From: an uncultured Arsenicibacter sp.
GTDB taxonomy: Bacteria > Bacteroidota > Bacteroidia > Cytophagales > Spirosomataceae
Length of the DNA: 64,000 nt
NCBI RefSeq assembly: GCF_945952095.1
Contig: NZ_CAMFHL010000006.1
Location: 1 to 64,000, forward strand
Direction: 5' to 3'
Below the pieces are notes generated by a model. That model was not told where the DNA came from. It ran no database searches and was given only the letters and a program-made list of their open reading frames with translations. Shown here piece by piece: positions 51,627 through 60,765 of the stretch (within the stretch, counting starts at the first letter, position 1; the number at the start of each line of letters is the position of its first letter). Made by a program: the position numbers and the translations under genes.

Positions 51627-51696
51627 GCCACGAAGGCACCATGACGTGAAGAAGCACTAAGCTTTTACGTTTCTTCATGCTGTATGTCTTCGTGGC
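51627..51696. repeat. Palindromic intergenic repeat (gccacgaagg variant)
   Basis: gccacgaag at 51627-51635 and cttcgtggc at 51688-51696 are perfect arms; an inner pair (tgaagaag against ttcttca) extends the structure. It abuts the radA stop codon and resembles the element at 42488. The PAP2 gene ends just beyond it. Confidence 0.75.
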
Positions 51697-51715
51697 AACT
51701 GTTTCCTTGTGCTGC

Positions 51716-52288
51716 TTAGGTACTTTGAGCCTTTGTGGCAGCAGAAAAACGCTTATATACCCATACACAACCGAAAGCAGCCAGCGTACCGATACCGGCT
51801 CCGGCCAATACGTCGAGCGGGTAGTGCGCGCCGACATAGATACGGCTGTAGGAAACCAGTATGGCCCAGAAATATAAATACTTCACCCACGGGTAGCGAT
51901 GGGCTATTAAAAGCGTCAGCACTGTCGCCATCGCAAAGGTGTTGGCCGCGTGTGAAGACGCAAAACCGTACAGACCACCGCACGGTAACACAGGATGAAT
52001 CAGCGGTTGCAGCGCCTCTACATGGCAGGGGCGCGGCCGGAGCGTCAGGGGTTTTAAGATAGATGACGTAAGCTGATCGCCAAGGGCTACGGCAGCGGCA
52101 ATGGTCAGGATGATCCAGCCGCCCTGTTTCCGGAATTGCCAAATGAGCCATCCCGCCAGCAACAGGTAAAAGGGAATCCACGTATTCCGTTCGGTAAACC
52201 AGACCATGATAGGGTCGAGCCAACCGGCGTAGTGGCGGTTCAAAAACAGAAAAAGATCGGTATCCAGTCGGAGAAGCACGTCAATCAT
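51716..52288 (-). CDS. PAP2-family membrane phosphatase
   Basis: The 190-residue protein has about five to six membrane helices. The three phosphatase motifs are visible: LKPLTLRPRPC (motif 1, KxxxxxxRP), FASSHAANTFA (motif 2, usually PSGH, here SSHA) and SRIYVGAHYPLDVLAG (motif 3, SRxxxxxHxxxD). It would dephosphorylate a lipid phosphate such as undecaprenyl pyrophosphate or phosphatidate at the periplasmic face. It lies 39 bp downstream of the lipase-like gene. Confidence 0.92.
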   Translation of the reverse strand: MIDVLLRLDTDLFLFLNRHYAGWLDPIMVWFTERNTWIPFYLLLAGWLIWQFRKQGGWIILTIAAAVALGDQLTSSILKPLTLRPRPCHVEALQPLIHPVLPCGGLYGFASSHAANTFAMATVLTLLIAHRYPWVKYLYFWAILVSYSRIYVGAHYPLDVLAGAGIGTLAAFGCVWVYKRFSAATKAQST

Positions 52289-52327
52289 CGTGGCGCAAAG
52301 GTAAACAAGCCAAACGAAAACACGGAC

Positions 52328-53146
52328 TTATCGGGCCAGTTGCGTATCGAGCCAGCCGGTCATGTAGGCCAAAACAGCTTGCTGTTCCGGCTCATTGTGG
52401 ATTTCGTGATAGAGGCCGTCCCATGTTTTAAACGTCAGTAATGCCTTATTCCCGTTTTTATAAAGTGCTTTTGACCCATCCGGACCGGCAATTTTGTCGG
52501 CTGTACCGTGCATGATTAGTGTTGGGACCTGAATGTCGGCGGCATGGTCGATGGCGTATTGCTGCGCTTCATAGGCTCCGAAAAACCAGCCGGGGGTAAT
52601 GACGCTATGATTTAGTTTGTCGGCTTTATAAGCGGCTACCACGGCCGGATCACGGGAAACCGCCGACACGTCGAGCTTCGACGAAACCTGGATCGACGGC
52701 AGGATGTTGCGCATTGTTTTGGCCAGCCAGATTTCAAACTTCGGTAGTTCATAAGGCACTTTCAGCCACGCCCCCTGTACAACCGCGCCCTTGATCTGGG
52801 GCTGGCGACGAATCAGAAAGTTGGCCAGGATGTTGCCACCCATCGAATGCCCGAACAGAAAGACGGGCAGTTCGGGGTATTCGGTCCGCGTAAAGTCGAG
52901 GAGGGTCTGGACGCTGTCGAGCAGGGTGTCATACCGGTCAACATGGCCGCGTTTGCCTTGCGTCTGACCATGGCCGGGCAGGTCGTATGCCGTTACTGCA
53001 TAGCCGTGGCTGTTCAGGAATGCCGCCACGTGGGCATACCGCCCGGAGTGTTCTCCGAAGCCATGCACAATACCGACAACCGCTTTGGGCTGGTCAACCG
53101 CCCAGTGCCGGGCAAACAGATGAGTCTGGCGAAAAGGGAGAAGCAT
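52328..53146 (-). CDS. Alpha/beta hydrolase, monoacylglycerol lipase-like
   Basis: The protein has 272 residues and no signal peptide. The lipase fold shows AVVGIVHGFGEHSGRYAHVA (oxyanion loop), AYDLPGHGQTQGKRGHV, the nucleophile elbow VFLFGHSMGGNILANF, TLIMHGTADKIAGPDGSKAL (Asp) and LYHEIHNEPEQ (His). This is the usual pattern of Hydrolase_4 monoacylglycerol lipases. It is followed by the PAP2 phosphatase gene, suggesting a lipid-related pair. Its start is directly preceded by a gaaagag repeat. Confidence 0.92.
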   Translation of the reverse strand: MLLPFRQTHLFARHWAVDQPKAVVGIVHGFGEHSGRYAHVAAFLNSHGYAVTAYDLPGHGQTQGKRGHVDRYDTLLDSVQTLLDFTRTEYPELPVFLFGHSMGGNILANFLIRRQPQIKGAVVQGAWLKVPYELPKFEIWLAKTMRNILPSIQVSSKLDVSAVSRDPAVVAAYKADKLNHSVITPGWFFGAYEAQQYAIDHAADIQVPTLIMHGTADKIAGPDGSKALYKNGNKALLTFKTWDGLYHEIHNEPEQQAVLAYMTGWLDTQLAR

Positions 53147-53151
53147 AGTTT

Positions 53152-53313
53152 AAAGAGCGAAAGAGTGAAAGAGTGGCCGCTTACGCGGCAAAAGAGCGAA
53201 TTTTTAACACTATGACCATGAACACCGGAAAAGAAGCCTGATTGATTGTTTTTTGCAGTAAACCTTTCGCTCTTTCACTCTTTCGTTCTTTCGCCGCGCG
53301 GCGGCCGCTCTTT
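53152..53313. repeat. Inverted gaaagag-family repeat between trpS and the lipase-like gene
   Basis: aaagagcgaaagagtgaaag begins at 53152. Its 22-nt arm is inverted at 53270-53291 with one mismatch. A second pair, gcggc/gccgc-rich, lies next to each arm (53174-53190 and 53292-53310). The element fills most of the 169-bp gap. Confidence 0.82.
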
Positions 53314-53315
53314 AA

Positions 53316-54296
53316 TCAGTTGTATCCCAGAACGGTCCGGACGCGTTCGATGGTGTGAGCAGCGATAGCGCGGGCTTTTTCTTCGCCGACCCGTAGCTCG
53401 TGTTCGAGGGCATCCGGGTTCTCGTTATAGTAGTAGTTAAACTGCTCACGTTCGGTCGCAAAACGGGTAATGATCAGTTCATACAGCTCCTTCTTGGCGT
53501 GGCCGTAGCCATAGCCGCCCGCCAGGTATTTCTGCCGCATGGCCTCCGTTTGCTCCGGCGTGGCGATCAGGGCGTACAACTGGAACGTTATATCGGTATC
53601 CGGGTTTTTCGGTTCTTCCAGCGGCGTTGAATCCGACAGAATCTTTTTGATGACCTTATACAGGTCATTGGCCGGCTGGAAAATGTCGATGTAGTTGCCG
53701 TACGACTTGCTCATTTTCTGACCGTCGATGCCCGGAATAGTCATGATCCGTTCATCGATTCTGGCTTCCGGCACCACAAAAACCTCCTGATTGTAATGGT
53801 TATTGAAGGCGCTGGCAATGTCGCGGGTAATTTCCAGATGCTGACGCTGGTCCTTGCCGACCGGCACCAGATTGGCATTGTACAACAGAATGTCGGCGGC
53901 CTGCAGGACCGGATAGGTAAACAGACCGGTGTTTACGGCTGACGGAGAACGCTCGGCTTTATCCTTAAATGATGTTGCGTTCTGCAACATCGGCATCGGT
54001 GTAAAGCAGTTGAGGTACCAGGCCAGTTCGGTATGCTCCGGCACCCGCGATTGCCGCCAGAACGTTGTCCGGACGGTGTCAAGGCCAAATGCCAGCCAGG
54101 TAGCGGCAATGGCCCGTGTAAACTCCCGGCGCGTTTCGCCGTCGCGGAGAGTCGTTAGGGAATGCAGATCGGCAATGAACAGAAACGAGTCGTTGCCCTC
54201 CTGACGGGATAATTCAATAGCCGGCACAATGGCCCCCAGAAGATTACCTAAGTGAGGGCGGCCACTGCTTTGAATACCTGTTAATATGCGTGCCAT
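53316..54296 (-). CDS. trpS: Tryptophan--tRNA ligase
   Basis: The 326-residue class I synthetase has a HIGH-type motif GRPHLGNLLGA near the N-terminus and KMSKS in GQKMSKSYGN near residue 195. Other family blocks are ELAWYLNCFTPMPMLQNATS, VPVGKDQRQHLEITRDIA and the C-terminal helices. It charges tRNA-Trp. Length is normal. Confidence 0.97.
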   Translation of the reverse strand: MARILTGIQSSGRPHLGNLLGAIVPAIELSRQEGNDSFLFIADLHSLTTLRDGETRREFTRAIAATWLAFGLDTVRTTFWRQSRVPEHTELAWYLNCFTPMPMLQNATSFKDKAERSPSAVNTGLFTYPVLQAADILLYNANLVPVGKDQRQHLEITRDIASAFNNHYNQEVFVVPEARIDERIMTIPGIDGQKMSKSYGNYIDIFQPANDLYKVIKKILSDSTPLEEPKNPDTDITFQLYALIATPEQTEAMRQKYLAGGYGYGHAKKELYELIITRFATEREQFNYYYNENPDALEHELRVGEEKARAIAAHTIERVRTVLGYN

Positions 54297-54309
54297 GTAA
54301 CGAAAAGTG

Positions 54310-54382
54310 AATGGATAATGTAAAATGTATAATGAACAATGCCTTTGCCGGGGCCACCATTATACAGTTTACATTATCCATT
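54310..54382. repeat. A+T-rich 25-bp inverted repeat between maeB and trpS
   Basis: The left arm 54310-54334 begins aatggataatgtaaaatg, and the right arm 54358-54382 is its inverse with one mismatch in 25. A G/C-rich loop (gcctttgccggggcc) separates them. Elements of this kind recur in many bacterial genomes between genes. It can fold on either strand and probably marks the end of the maeB transcript. Confidence 0.88.
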
Positions 54383-54395
54383 ATCCATTAAAAAT

Positions 54396-56669
54396 TTATT
54401 TGCCTTGTGCCTCTACAACGGCGATGGCCACCATGTTTACGATTTCGCGTTCTGAAGAGCCCAGCTGCAATACGTGAACCGGCTTCCGCAGACCCAGCAG
54501 AATCGGGCCGATGGCATCAAAACCGGCTGCTTCCGACATCAGGTTGTAGGCGATGTTCGAGGCCGACAGGTTCGGGAAGATCAGCGTGTTGGCGCCTTCT
54601 TCGACCAGCTTGCTGAACGGATGGTTCTGGCGCAGCAGTTCGGTATTGAACGCTAAGTGGGCCTGAATTTCGCCGTCGACAATCATGTCCGGATGCTTTT
54701 TGTGCAGCAGATCAACGGCCTTATTCATCTTCTCGGCATCATCGCCCTTGGCTGAGCCGAAGTTCGAGTACGTTACCAGTGCAATACGCGGCTTGATGTT
54801 GAAGCGTTCAACGGCGCGGGCGGTCATCTCCGTGATTTCCACAATTTCTTCCGCCGTCGGGTTAAAGTTAACCGTTGTATCCGAGAAGAACAGCGGGCCG
54901 CGCTTGGTCAGCATGATGTACATACCGGCCACTTTCTGGACACCGGGCTCCTTACCGATCACCTGCAGGGCCGGACGGATGGTGTCCGGATAGTTGCGGG
55001 TCAGACCGGAGATCAGCGCATCGGCCTCACCGGTTTCGACCATCATCGCCCCGAAGTAGTTGCGGTAATACATCAGTTTGCGGGCTTCGCGGGCGCTGAC
55101 ACCTTTCCGCTGACGCTTCTGATAGAATCCGTCCGCGAATTTGTTAATCAGTTCTTCCTGCTCCGGTGAACGGGGATCGAGGATCGGCGTATCGCCCAGG
55201 TCGAGGTTGTTCTGTGCAATCAGGTCGCGGATCAGTTCCTGCTCACCCAGCAGAATCGGGTACGCAATGCCTTCGTCGCGCACCTGCTGGGCGGCCTTCA
55301 GTACTTTCAGGTTCTCGGCATCGGCAAATACCACCCGCTTCGGATTGGTTTTTGCCTTGTTAATGATCACGCGCGAAATCCGGTTGTCCTGACCGAGGCG
55401 GCGGGCCAGCTGACCTTCGTAGGCTTCCCAGTCGGTAATCGGATTTTTGGCAACACCGGATTCCATCGCTGCTTTGGCAACGGCCGGGGCAACGGTTTGC
55501 AGCAGACGCGGGTCAACCGGTTTCGGAATGATGTAGGTCCGGCTGAACATCAGGTTGTCGGTGCCGTAAGCCATGTTCACGAGGTCGGGAACCGGTTTTT
55601 TCGCCAGTTCGGCCAATGCACGGACAGCTGCCAGCTTCATCGGCTCGTTGATTTCGGTGGCACGGACGTCGAGGGCACCCCGGAAAATGTACGGGAAGCC
55701 CAGTACGTTATTCACTTGGTTCGGGTAATCCGAACGGCCGGTTGCCATGATAATGTCCGGCCGGGCTTCAATCGCCTCTTCGTAGCTGATTTCCGGTGTC
55801 GGGTTGGCCATTGCAAACACAATCGGGTCATTGGCCATGGTTTTTACCATTGCCTGACTAACGGTGTTGCCTTTCGACAGACCGATGAATACATCGGCGC
55901 CCACAAACGCTTCTTCCAGCGTGTTCAGGTCACGTGAGGTCGCGAAGATGCTCTTCCGTTCGTCGAGGTCGGTACGGTCAGCGCGGATTACGCCTTTGCT
56001 GTCGCACATGACCACGTTTTCGACGTTGGCACCCAGCGCTACGTAGAGTTTCGAGCACGAAATAGCCGAAGCTCCCGCACCGTTCACCACGATTTTAACC
56101 TCTTCGATTTTCTTGCCGACCAGTTCGAGGGCGTTCAGCAGGGCCGCACCGGAAATAATGGCGGTACCATGCTGATCATCGTGCATGATCGGAATGTTCA
56201 GTTCTTTTTTCAGGCGCTCTTCGATCTCAAAGCACTCCGGTGCTTTGATGTCTTCGAGGTTAACGCCGCCAAACGTAGGTTCCAGAATCTTAACGGTTCT
56301 GACAAACTCATCTACGTTTTTGGTATTCAGCTCAATGTCGAATACGTCGATGTCGGCGTAGATCTTGAAGAGCAGGCCTTTTCCTTCCATTACCGGTTTA
56401 CCGGCTTCGGGGCCAATATCGCCCAGACCCAGCACGGCCGTACCGTTAGAGATTACGGCGACCAGGTTGCCTTTGGCGGTATATTTATAAACGTCTTCCA
56501 GGTTGTCGGCAATGGCAAGACAAGGTTCGGCTACGCCTGGTGAGTAGGCCAGCGACAGATCGCGCTGTGTATTGTACTCTTTGGTAGGAACGACCTCCAG
56601 TTTGCCCGGACGGCCTTTTGCGTGATATTCGAGCGCGTCTTCGCGCCGGATTTTCTTCTGCATGGGCAC
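54396..56669 (-). CDS. maeB: NADP-dependent malic enzyme with phosphotransacetylase-like domain
   Basis: The 757-residue protein has the usual MaeB fusion. The malic domain (1-430) shows RDLSLAYSPGVAEPCLAI, MHDDQHGTAIISGAALLNAL, VVNGAGASAISCSKLYVALG and FAMANPTPEISYEEA. The C-terminal phosphate acetyl/butyryltransferase-like part (430-757) begins RVVFADAENLKVLKAAQ and contains FFSDTTVNFNPTAEEIVEIT. It converts malate to pyruvate with NADPH formation. The C-terminal part binds acetyl-CoA and is regulatory in studied members. It stands alone, with a palindrome downstream. Confidence 0.96.
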   Translation of the reverse strand: MPMQKKIRREDALEYHAKGRPGKLEVVPTKEYNTQRDLSLAYSPGVAEPCLAIADNLEDVYKYTAKGNLVAVISNGTAVLGLGDIGPEAGKPVMEGKGLLFKIYADIDVFDIELNTKNVDEFVRTVKILEPTFGGVNLEDIKAPECFEIEERLKKELNIPIMHDDQHGTAIISGAALLNALELVGKKIEEVKIVVNGAGASAISCSKLYVALGANVENVVMCDSKGVIRADRTDLDERKSIFATSRDLNTLEEAFVGADVFIGLSKGNTVSQAMVKTMANDPIVFAMANPTPEISYEEAIEARPDIIMATGRSDYPNQVNNVLGFPYIFRGALDVRATEINEPMKLAAVRALAELAKKPVPDLVNMAYGTDNLMFSRTYIIPKPVDPRLLQTVAPAVAKAAMESGVAKNPITDWEAYEGQLARRLGQDNRISRVIINKAKTNPKRVVFADAENLKVLKAAQQVRDEGIAYPILLGEQELIRDLIAQNNLDLGDTPILDPRSPEQEELINKFADGFYQKRQRKGVSAREARKLMYYRNYFGAMMVETGEADALISGLTRNYPDTIRPALQVIGKEPGVQKVAGMYIMLTKRGPLFFSDTTVNFNPTAEEIVEITEMTARAVERFNIKPRIALVTYSNFGSAKGDDAEKMNKAVDLLHKKHPDMIVDGEIQAHLAFNTELLRQNHPFSKLVEEGANTLIFPNLSASNIAYNLMSEAAGFDAIGPILLGLRKPVHVLQLGSSEREIVNMVAIAVVEAQGK

Positions 56670-56709
56670 TTAATCAAGGATGGTTTCGTAGCGCGAAGGT
56701 ACAGAAAAA

Positions 56710-57780
56710 CTAATTGCCCGAAGCGGATTGATTTATCCGGAGAAGGATTTGTCGCATTTGGTGACGGTCGATCCAGACCCAACATGTCCAGGCAATTAGC
56801 AGGCCTGCAACCGCTCCCAATACCCAGAGAACCGGCCGCGTATGGGTATCCGCGTGAGGGGGTGTATTTGCCTTTAGCACCAAACGGGAATTGTTTATGG
56901 CAGCCTCAATCCGGAAGACGTCAATTTGTGTAAAGTCATCGACCTTATCGCCAAATGTCAACGCCTCTGTACCGGCCAGTTTTTTGGCAAAGTCTTCTTC
57001 CCGGATGGTCAGCAGAACCGGCTGGCCCGGACCCGTCAGCCGGAGAAGGGTAAGTACCTCATCGCCGAATTCTTTTTTTGTGGCGCCAAACGAAAAGCGG
57101 GGAAATTCGTTCAGCCGGAAGGAGACACCCAGCGGCCTGCCTTTACCCGACTTCACGATCCGGACCTCATTGACGGTGGCCTGTAGCTGGTGTGTCCGGT
57201 TGCTCTGTGTTGCCGGCGTATAGGCCGCATAGCCCAGCCACACCAGTCCGGCGATAAACGCAACATAGCCCAGCACAGCGATGCGCAGTAACCTGGTTTC
57301 GGTCGTATTAAGACCCTGCCGGAACGGGACTGGTTGCCCGAATTGCGTCAGGAGTTCTTTTAACTGGTTATAATCTGCGTAGTAAGTTTCCAGAATGCTG
57401 AACCAGTCGTCATGGGTATAAATGGTCAGCTGTTTTTTGTCAGGGGTTGATTTGCCACCGGCGGCCTGTTCATTATAGCCCAGGATGTCGTCGAACCGGA
57501 TTTGGGTACGTTGCCCGAACCCTTTCCGGACCAGCAACTGATTGCCGGATACCCTGACTGATACGGTTACAAACAACGGAAAGGTCAGGAGCAGGAGCAA
57601 GGCCGGCAGCAAGACGCCCAGCCACCGGAGAGCCGGTACGAGGTTGGGAAACGGTTGGGCAGAAAGCGGCCTCAACGCCAGCACGATCATGCCGGCTACG
57701 GTCAGGAAAAGCAGGTACGTGAACAGGTAGCCCGTAAACTTCATGCGGTATGTGCGGGGCGGTACGGATAGCGTGATCAT
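56710..57780 (-). CDS. Membrane protein of unknown function with PH-like segment
   Basis: From ATG 57780 the protein has 356 residues. Two N-terminal helices (YLFTYLLFLTVAGMIVLAL, WLGVLLPALLLLLTFPLFV) are followed by a bacterial PH-like stretch (SVRVSGNQLLVRKGFGQRTQ, IRFDDILGYNEQAAGG). A third helix lies near residue 185 (LLRIAVLGYVAFIAGLVWLG), followed by a soluble domain and a last helix near 325 (VLWVLGAVAGLLIAWTCWVW). No known family can be named. It lies 69 bp downstream of the 7-helix protein gene and may be co-transcribed with it. Confidence 0.72.
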   Translation of the reverse strand: MITLSVPPRTYRMKFTGYLFTYLLFLTVAGMIVLALRPLSAQPFPNLVPALRWLGVLLPALLLLLTFPLFVTVSVRVSGNQLLVRKGFGQRTQIRFDDILGYNEQAAGGKSTPDKKQLTIYTHDDWFSILETYYADYNQLKELLTQFGQPVPFRQGLNTTETRLLRIAVLGYVAFIAGLVWLGYAAYTPATQSNRTHQLQATVNEVRIVKSGKGRPLGVSFRLNEFPRFSFGATKKEFGDEVLTLLRLTGPGQPVLLTIREEDFAKKLAGTEALTFGDKVDDFTQIDVFRIEAAINNSRLVLKANTPPHADTHTRPVLWVLGAVAGLLIAWTCWVWIDRHQMRQILLRINQSASGN

Positions 57781-57849
57781 AACATTGGTCTGGTTTTGAT
57801 CAAAAATAAGTAACCCGCCGTATCCGCGCAACCGGTACCGGATGGGTGG

Positions 57850-58572
57850 TTAGTTTGCGGGACGACCTTGTGTCAGCTGGCGAATGGCGGCCACATGACA
57901 CAGGGCTACCATGGGTACAACAAACCCCGGCAGCCACACAAAGGGGAACTTCAGAATACCGACGTTCGGCTGGTCAAAATTGAACTGCTGCACGGCAGTA
58001 GGAGCCGACAGGAAGGCAATCGTGACAATGTTGATCAACAGGAGCAGGGCAAGCAGGTTCCAGACCAGCAGTGCGCGCCTTGACACTACCTGTTTGCGGA
58101 ACACCAGCCAGCCGATGACGGGAGCGGTCAGGCCCGACAGTATATCCGGATTCAGGCCCTCGAAGGTCATCATTTGCGGTACTTGCCGGTCTAAAAACAG
58201 TCCCAGCAACACCAGTTCGACGGGGATGCGGATAAGGTGAAAATACGTGATGGAGCGGAGTGGCAATGCATCCAGAAACCGCTTACCGGCAGGGGTGACG
58301 GTCAGGGCAATCAGACTGGTAAAGACCGGCACAACGACCAGTATGAGACGCGGGGGGATAGCCGACAGATTCACGAAAAAATCATTGGCCGCCAGCGTGC
58401 CGGTGAGCGTCAGCCAGCCAATGGCCAGACTGGTGAACCATACTGCCTTTTTCGGGCGTGTGTTGCGTAAAAGGTGGTAGAAAAAGAGGAGTGAAATGAT
58501 GGTGATCAGGACAAAACTTACCACAAGCCATACCGGTGGCTGCTGCGAAAGTGCTGAAAGGTCAGGTGTCAT
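57850..58572 (-). CDS. Seven-helix membrane protein of unknown function
   Basis: The 240-residue protein is almost entirely hydrophobic, with seven predicted helices (for example LVVSFVLITIISLLFFYHLL, AVWFTSLAIGWLTLTGTLAA, LLVWNLLALLLLINIVTIAF, FPFVWLPGFVVPMVALCHVA). The segment FDQPNVGILKFPFVWLPGFV near the end looks conserved. No enzymatic motif is seen. The upstream gene is a membrane-bound LytTR regulator, 109 bp away and in the same direction, which may control it. Confidence 0.75.
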   Translation of the reverse strand: MTPDLSALSQQPPVWLVVSFVLITIISLLFFYHLLRNTRPKKAVWFTSLAIGWLTLTGTLAANDFFVNLSAIPPRLILVVVPVFTSLIALTVTPAGKRFLDALPLRSITYFHLIRIPVELVLLGLFLDRQVPQMMTFEGLNPDILSGLTAPVIGWLVFRKQVVSRRALLVWNLLALLLLINIVTIAFLSAPTAVQQFNFDQPNVGILKFPFVWLPGFVVPMVALCHVAAIRQLTQGRPAN

Positions 58573-58681
58573 GTCGTTGCTGGTTTATAAGATATGCCGG
58601 CAAAACAATGGCTTGCGCGCAACGATACATCATGGACTTACAGGAAGATAGCTGAATGGTACCGGAATAGGGGCTGAATGG

Positions 58682-59533
58682 TCAGGCGGTTACCGGGCTT
58701 GCCAGCCATTTTTTCAGGTCTGCACTCCGGTACCGGCTGATGGTAACCGGCTCCGTGTCCTGATCTTTATGCAGGGCCGGCCGAAGCTCAACCTGAAGCT
58801 TACGGTTGGTATCGTCCTGCAGGCTGGCAATCGCTGCCCGGTGAGCAATGATCTGCCGGTTGAGCTGGAAGAAAAAGGGTTCCGGCAGGTGCGGCCCGAT
58901 TTGGGTGAGGGCATTGTAGGCCGTTATTACCTGTTGCCCGTCCGTTTTGAGCAGTAATACCAGCCCGTTAGCTGAATAAAAGTAAGCAATTTCGTCGGGA
59001 AGCAGTTGCAGGGTGCGGGTACCGGCGTCAATCAGTAACCGTTGCGTACCGGTGACGATGGGTGTTTCGGTGGTGGCGGGTCCTTGTCGCTTTTCCGTTT
59101 GCAGGAGCCGGAAGAGATAGCGCCCGACATAGGCCCCGTTGACGATAGTGGCTAGGGTGGTGCAGACAACGGCCCCTGTCAGCAGCAGGGCGGGCGTCGG
59201 CCACTGACCGGTGTAAGAGCGGATTGCTGCCGGAAAGATGATTGAGAACGTCAGCAGGGTGAGTATACCGCCAAGGCCGATTTGCCAGCGTAGCCGTCGG
59301 GTCGCGCCTTCGTAAAACGGAATGCGCCGGTCGAGCCAGTGAAAAAGCCGGAAGTTTACTTCCCAGCAGCAAAACATTACCGTCGCCACTGTCAGGAAAT
59401 ACGGCAGCGGGAAGGAATAACCGGGCTGAAAAGGAAACCGCCGGCCAAATACCACGTGCGACACAATAGTGGCCGCCACCGGAATGGCAACCAATCGCAA
59501 CAGGGTATCTCGCCGGCGGTTAATGGATTCCAA
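58682..59533 (-). CDS. Membrane-bound LytTR transcriptional regulator
   Basis: The 283-residue protein has four membrane helices in residues 10-150 (LVAIPVAATIVSHVVFG, LPYFLTVATVMFCCWEVNF, QIGLGGILTLLTFSIIFPAA, ALLLTGAVVCTTLATIVNGA). The C-terminal LytTR domain follows (LQLLPDEIAYFYSANGLVLL, YNALTQIGPHLPEPFFFQLN, RQIIAHRAAIASL). The membrane part probably senses a signal and the LytTR part binds DNA directly, a one-component design. It is the third LytTR protein in the window and the only one with a sensor region. Confidence 0.87.
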   Translation of the reverse strand: MESINRRRDTLLRLVAIPVAATIVSHVVFGRRFPFQPGYSFPLPYFLTVATVMFCCWEVNFRLFHWLDRRIPFYEGATRRLRWQIGLGGILTLLTFSIIFPAAIRSYTGQWPTPALLLTGAVVCTTLATIVNGAYVGRYLFRLLQTEKRQGPATTETPIVTGTQRLLIDAGTRTLQLLPDEIAYFYSANGLVLLLKTDGQQVITAYNALTQIGPHLPEPFFFQLNRQIIAHRAAIASLQDDTNRKLQVELRPALHKDQDTEPVTISRYRSADLKKWLASPVTA

Positions 59534-59541
59534 CGCGTTGA

Positions 59542-60765
59542 TTATTTATAGAGCAGGTATTTCTGCCGCATCTTCTTGTAGTTCGACAGGCCCGGCTCCC
59601 AGCTTTTCCGGATGTCGGCTTCCGGCGTACCGGCGATAATCTGTTTTTTCAGGTTTTCGGTGCCCGCGAGCTTGTCAAAGTTACCCATTTGTTTGCTGAA
59701 GCTCATATCGAAAAATTTCTCCTTTTCGGGGTAGGCATTATACAGGTCGATGAGCCATTTCAGGTTGATCTGCCGTGTTTTGTAAAACGTGCCGGTGTTG
59801 TATTCCCGCAGGTCGAGGCCGTAGCAATCATTGTTCTGGTGCAGCGGCGTTTCGCTCATGCCCGGAATGGATACCGGCTTAAACGAAAACGCATACTTGC
59901 CTTTCAGCGCCGGCGCGCCCAGTACGGTGAACGGGAAATGGGTACCCCGTCCCTGACTCACAATCGTGCCTTCGAACGGGCACAGGCTCGGGTAGAGCAG
60001 AATTGACTGTGGCGTGTTCAGGTTCGGCGACGGCGGTACCGGCAGCACATACGGCGTATCGTGGGTGTAATTGGCGACCTTAATAATTTTCAACTTACAC
60101 TGCGCTTTGTTGGCCAGCCAGCCTTCGCCGTTCAGCATCTGCGCAAACTCACCGATGGTCATGCCGTGCGTAATCGGAATCCGGTGCCGGCCGATACCCG
60201 ACCGCAGGTGATCTTCCAGAATCGGCCCGTCGACGCAGAAGCCGTTAGGGTTCGGGCGGTCCAGAATCATCAGCTCCTTGCCGTTTTCGGCGCAGGCTTC
60301 CATCACGTATTGCAGCGTGTTGATATAAGTATAAAACCGGCAACCCACGTCCTGCACATCGAAGATCATCAGGTCCAGGTCGGCCATGTCTTCCTTGCTG
60401 GGCTTATGGTGTTTACCGTAGAGCGAAATAATCGGAATCCCCGTTTTGGCATCGACCGCATCATCGACTTTAGCCCCGTTGCTGGCATTACCCCGGAAAC
60501 CGTGTTCGGGCCCGAACACCTTAACGATCTTCACCCCGAGGCTGACCAGGCTGTCGACGCTCAGCTTATTGCCGATGATAGACGTCTGGTTCACGAGCAT
60601 GCCTATGCGTTTGCCTTTCAGGTAAGGCAGGTATTGGGCGGTTTGGTCGGCACCGGTCACCGGCGCCTTGCGCTGCATAGCCTGCGGTCCGGTGATGGCC
60701 GGCGTCAGGGCCGGCAGCGTTGCCGTGGCGAGCAGCAGCGCCGAAAAGAAAGCAATGAATTTCAT
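59542..60765 (-). CDS. namZ: Exo-beta-N-acetylmuramidase NamZ (DUF1343, GH171)
   Basis: From ATG 60765 the protein has 407 residues with a signal peptide (FFSALLLATATLPALTPA). The DUF1343 body shows GKRIGMLVNQTSIIGNKLSV, KVFGPEHGFRGNASNGAKVD, MIFDVQDVGCRFYTYINTLQ, ILDRPNPNG, YPSLCPFEGTIVSQGRGTHF and a C-terminal helical end. NamZ cleaves terminal MurNAc from peptidoglycan fragments for recycling or scavenging. The family is common in Bacteroidota. The start fits the signal peptide; an upstream frame from 60822 runs through the promoter element and is rejected. Confidence 0.92.
   Translation of the reverse strand: MKFIAFFSALLLATATLPALTPAITGPQAMQRKAPVTGADQTAQYLPYLKGKRIGMLVNQTSIIGNKLSVDSLVSLGVKIVKVFGPEHGFRGNASNGAKVDDAVDAKTGIPIISLYGKHHKPSKEDMADLDLMIFDVQDVGCRFYTYINTLQYVMEACAENGKELMILDRPNPNGFCVDGPILEDHLRSGIGRHRIPITHGMTIGEFAQMLNGEGWLANKAQCKLKIIKVANYTHDTPYVLPVPPSPNLNTPQSILLYPSLCPFEGTIVSQGRGTHFPFTVLGAPALKGKYAFSFKPVSIPGMSETPLHQNNDCYGLDLREYNTGTFYKTRQINLKWLIDLYNAYPEKEKFFDMSFSKQMGNFDKLAGTENLKKQIIAGTPEADIRKSWEPGLSNYKKMRQKYLLYK

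Noticed and set aside
50558..51631. 357-codon minus-strand frame opposite radA
   Set aside because: It is antisense to the conserved RadA core and is rich in His, Arg and Gln, without family features.
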